Assembly (NCBI GenBank): GCA_034003585.1
Contig: JAVEYH010000156.1
Span: 1 to 6,612 of the forward strand
DNA: 6,612 nt
Direction of reading: 5' to 3'
Source: JAPXSY01 sp034003585
Lineage (GTDB): Bacteria; Verrucomicrobiota; Kiritimatiellia; RFP12; UBA1067
Shown here: positions 5,644-6,612 of the stretch, in pieces
How the letters are laid out: each line of letters begins with the position of its first letter
Numbering within the stretch: position 1 is the stretch's first letter
The notes under the pieces: model-generated
Seen by the model: only the letters and a program-made list of their open reading frames with translations
Told to the model about the DNA's origin: nothing
Databases searched by the model: none
Translations under genes and position numbers: made by a program

Positions 5644-6612
5644 ATGAGAAAACGGATCTGGGGAATGATCGGCGGGTGTTCTTTGTGCGGTTTCTTGCCG
5701 CTGTTTGCGGGGATCGATCCGGGGGAGCCGTTGTTCGCCGACAACTTCGACACGCCACTGACGCTTGCCGAGAACTGGGTCGGCGGCCCGGGATGGAGCC
5801 TTGGCCGGGCCTGCTCCTGGACAAACGGCGCGTTGTCCCTGCAAGGCACAATCTCGCCGCGCCGCGCCGTGCCCGCAAACTGTTATGTCGAGTTCGACGT
5901 GTCGTTCCTGCCGGACGAGGAGGGCAAAACAGACGGGAGGGTCGGTTTCCTCGGCAAGCCGGGCTGGTGCATCAAGTCAGACGGCTATCGGTTCGGCTGG
6001 ATGGGAAAGAAGCTGCCGCGCCATGAGAAGGGAAAGCCCGTGCGCATGGGGGTTATGCGCCGTTGCTCAGCGTCCAGCGCGGAATACACGCTTTTCATCA
6101 ACGGGGTCGGGCTGGAGAGCGGAAGTTTCCCGCTTCCTGACGGGCTGCGCGGCATCGCTCCGCCGCCGGACGGCGACTGGGACGCATGGCTTGCCCGGCA
6201 CCCGGACATCCAGGTCGAGCCGCTCCAGATTTACCAATACGGTTTCTCCCGCGTCCTCATCGATGCCTTCCGTCTCTGCCGCCTTTCCGGCGGCGGAGGT
6301 TCGCCGAACCTTCTCACGAACGCGTCGTTCGAGCATGATTACGGCGGCTTCCCGTGCAGATGGTCGCGCGGCAACAACTATGACTGGACGAAAGCGGGGA
6401 AGCAGCCATACGGGGACTGGATTGACACGTGGAGCCTGGACCGGAAGGAAAAGCGTTCCGGGAAAGTCTCGCTCAAAATCGTCCATGATGAGAAAAGCGG
6501 CAGCGATCAAAGTCTCCGCCCATGGAATTTTTCCACCGTCAAGGGCTCTGCCGGCGTGTTCAGCGCCTGGCTGAAGGCGGACAGGACGAACTTCCCCGTG
6601 ACGCTGATCTTC
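5644..6612 (+). CDS. secreted ConA-like and carbohydrate-binding-like protein, 3' end outside window
   Basis: An open frame of 323 codons without a stop to the window edge. The start has GGGAAGGG four bases upstream and a short signal peptide: basic MRKR, then a hydrophobic stretch to about residue 22 (LPLFA). An IGGC at 9-12 resembles a lipobox, but the hydrophobic part before it is too short to trust. Residues about 30-212 (LFADNFDTP, GALSLQG, NCYVEFDVSF, DGYRFGW, YTLFINGVGLESG, VLIDAFRLCRL) have the strand pattern of a concanavalin A-like or LamG-like jelly roll, as in 3-keto-disaccharide hydrolase-type domains. A Gly-rich linker (216-219) leads to a second module starting NLLTNASFE (222), with later SGKVSLKI and FSAWLKA, typical of CBM4/9-like carbohydrate-binding modules. 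This looks like the front of a larger multidomain polysaccharide-active or polysaccharide-binding protein, and a catalytic domain may lie downstream. It follows the beta-helix gene on the same strand after 179 bp and may share its transcript. Confidence 0.82.
   Translation, partial: MRKRIWGMIGGCSLCGFLPLFAGIDPGEPLFADNFDTPLTLAENWVGGPGWSLGRACSWTNGALSLQGTISPRRAVPANCYVEFDVSFLPDEEGKTDGRVGFLGKPGWCIKSDGYRFGWMGKKLPRHEKGKPVRMGVMRRCSASSAEYTLFINGVGLESGSFPLPDGLRGIAPPPDGDWDAWLARHPDIQVEPLQIYQYGFSRVLIDAFRLCRLSGGGGSPNLLTNASFEHDYGGFPCRWSRGNNYDWTKAGKQPYGDWIDTWSLDRKEKRSGKVSLKIVHDEKSGSDQSLRPWNFSTVKGSAGVFSAWLKADRTNFPVTLIF

Noticed and set aside
5544..6574. Plus-strand frames 5544-6026 and 5765-6574
   Set aside because: Both are shadows of the open frame starting at 5644. 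They lack a signal peptide, are Arg/Ala/Ser-rich and have no recognisable motifs, while the 5644 frame has a ribosome site, signal peptide and domain-like patterns.

Overview
The window looks like a scaffold piece from a GC-rich bacterium, most likely of the Planctomycetes-Verrucomicrobia-Chlamydiae group and perhaps Kiritimatiellota. This is an inference from three things. The secreted beta-helix protein has chlamydial Pmp-like GGx/xxN repeats and ends in the 'choice-of-anchor Q' style. A 7-bp tandem repeat of a kind I associate with intergenic DNA of that group lies between two genes. The genes have high-GC codon use. No 16S or other taxonomic marker is present, so the assignment is tentative.

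Layout, left to right. Positions 1-45 are the 3' part of a tRNA-Pro (anticodon UGG) with an encoded CCA. A spacer of about 250 bp with a weak promoter candidate leads to a plus-strand gene (294-1343) for a cytosolic putative zinc metallopeptidase (HEAGH). After a short spacer with five tandem heptamers comes a run of exactly 100 N (1499-1598), a conventional placeholder for a gap of unknown length. On the other side, a minus-strand gene (2669 down to the gap) encodes an ATP-grasp ligase related to D-alanine-D-alanine ligase, cut at or near its C terminus by the gap. From memory, these two families are often neighbours, so they may build and trim or edit the same small peptide. Their adjacency here crosses the gap and is therefore not proven.

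The 347-bp region 2670-3016 separates the ligase from the divergent plus-strand gene and is the main regulatory stretch. It holds a good sigma70-like promoter overlapped by a perfect 8-bp inverted repeat, a leader of about 225 nt with a small hairpin and two doubtful short ORFs, and a strong Shine-Dalgarno sequence. The plus-strand gene 3017-5464 encodes an 815-residue secreted Pmp-like beta-helix protein. A 179-bp spacer ends in a perfect 9-bp hairpin close to the next ribosome binding site. The last gene (5644 to beyond the window end) encodes a secreted protein with an apparent concanavalin A-like domain followed by a carbohydrate-binding-like jelly-roll start.

The left half therefore holds a tRNA and cytosolic peptide-chemistry enzymes. 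The right half holds two exported proteins suited to cell-surface or polysaccharide contact. I see no CRISPR array, insertion sequence, phage gene or clearly new defence system. The most interesting points are the peptidase/ligase pair, the operator-like palindrome, the heptamer repeat beside the gap, and the surface-protein pair.
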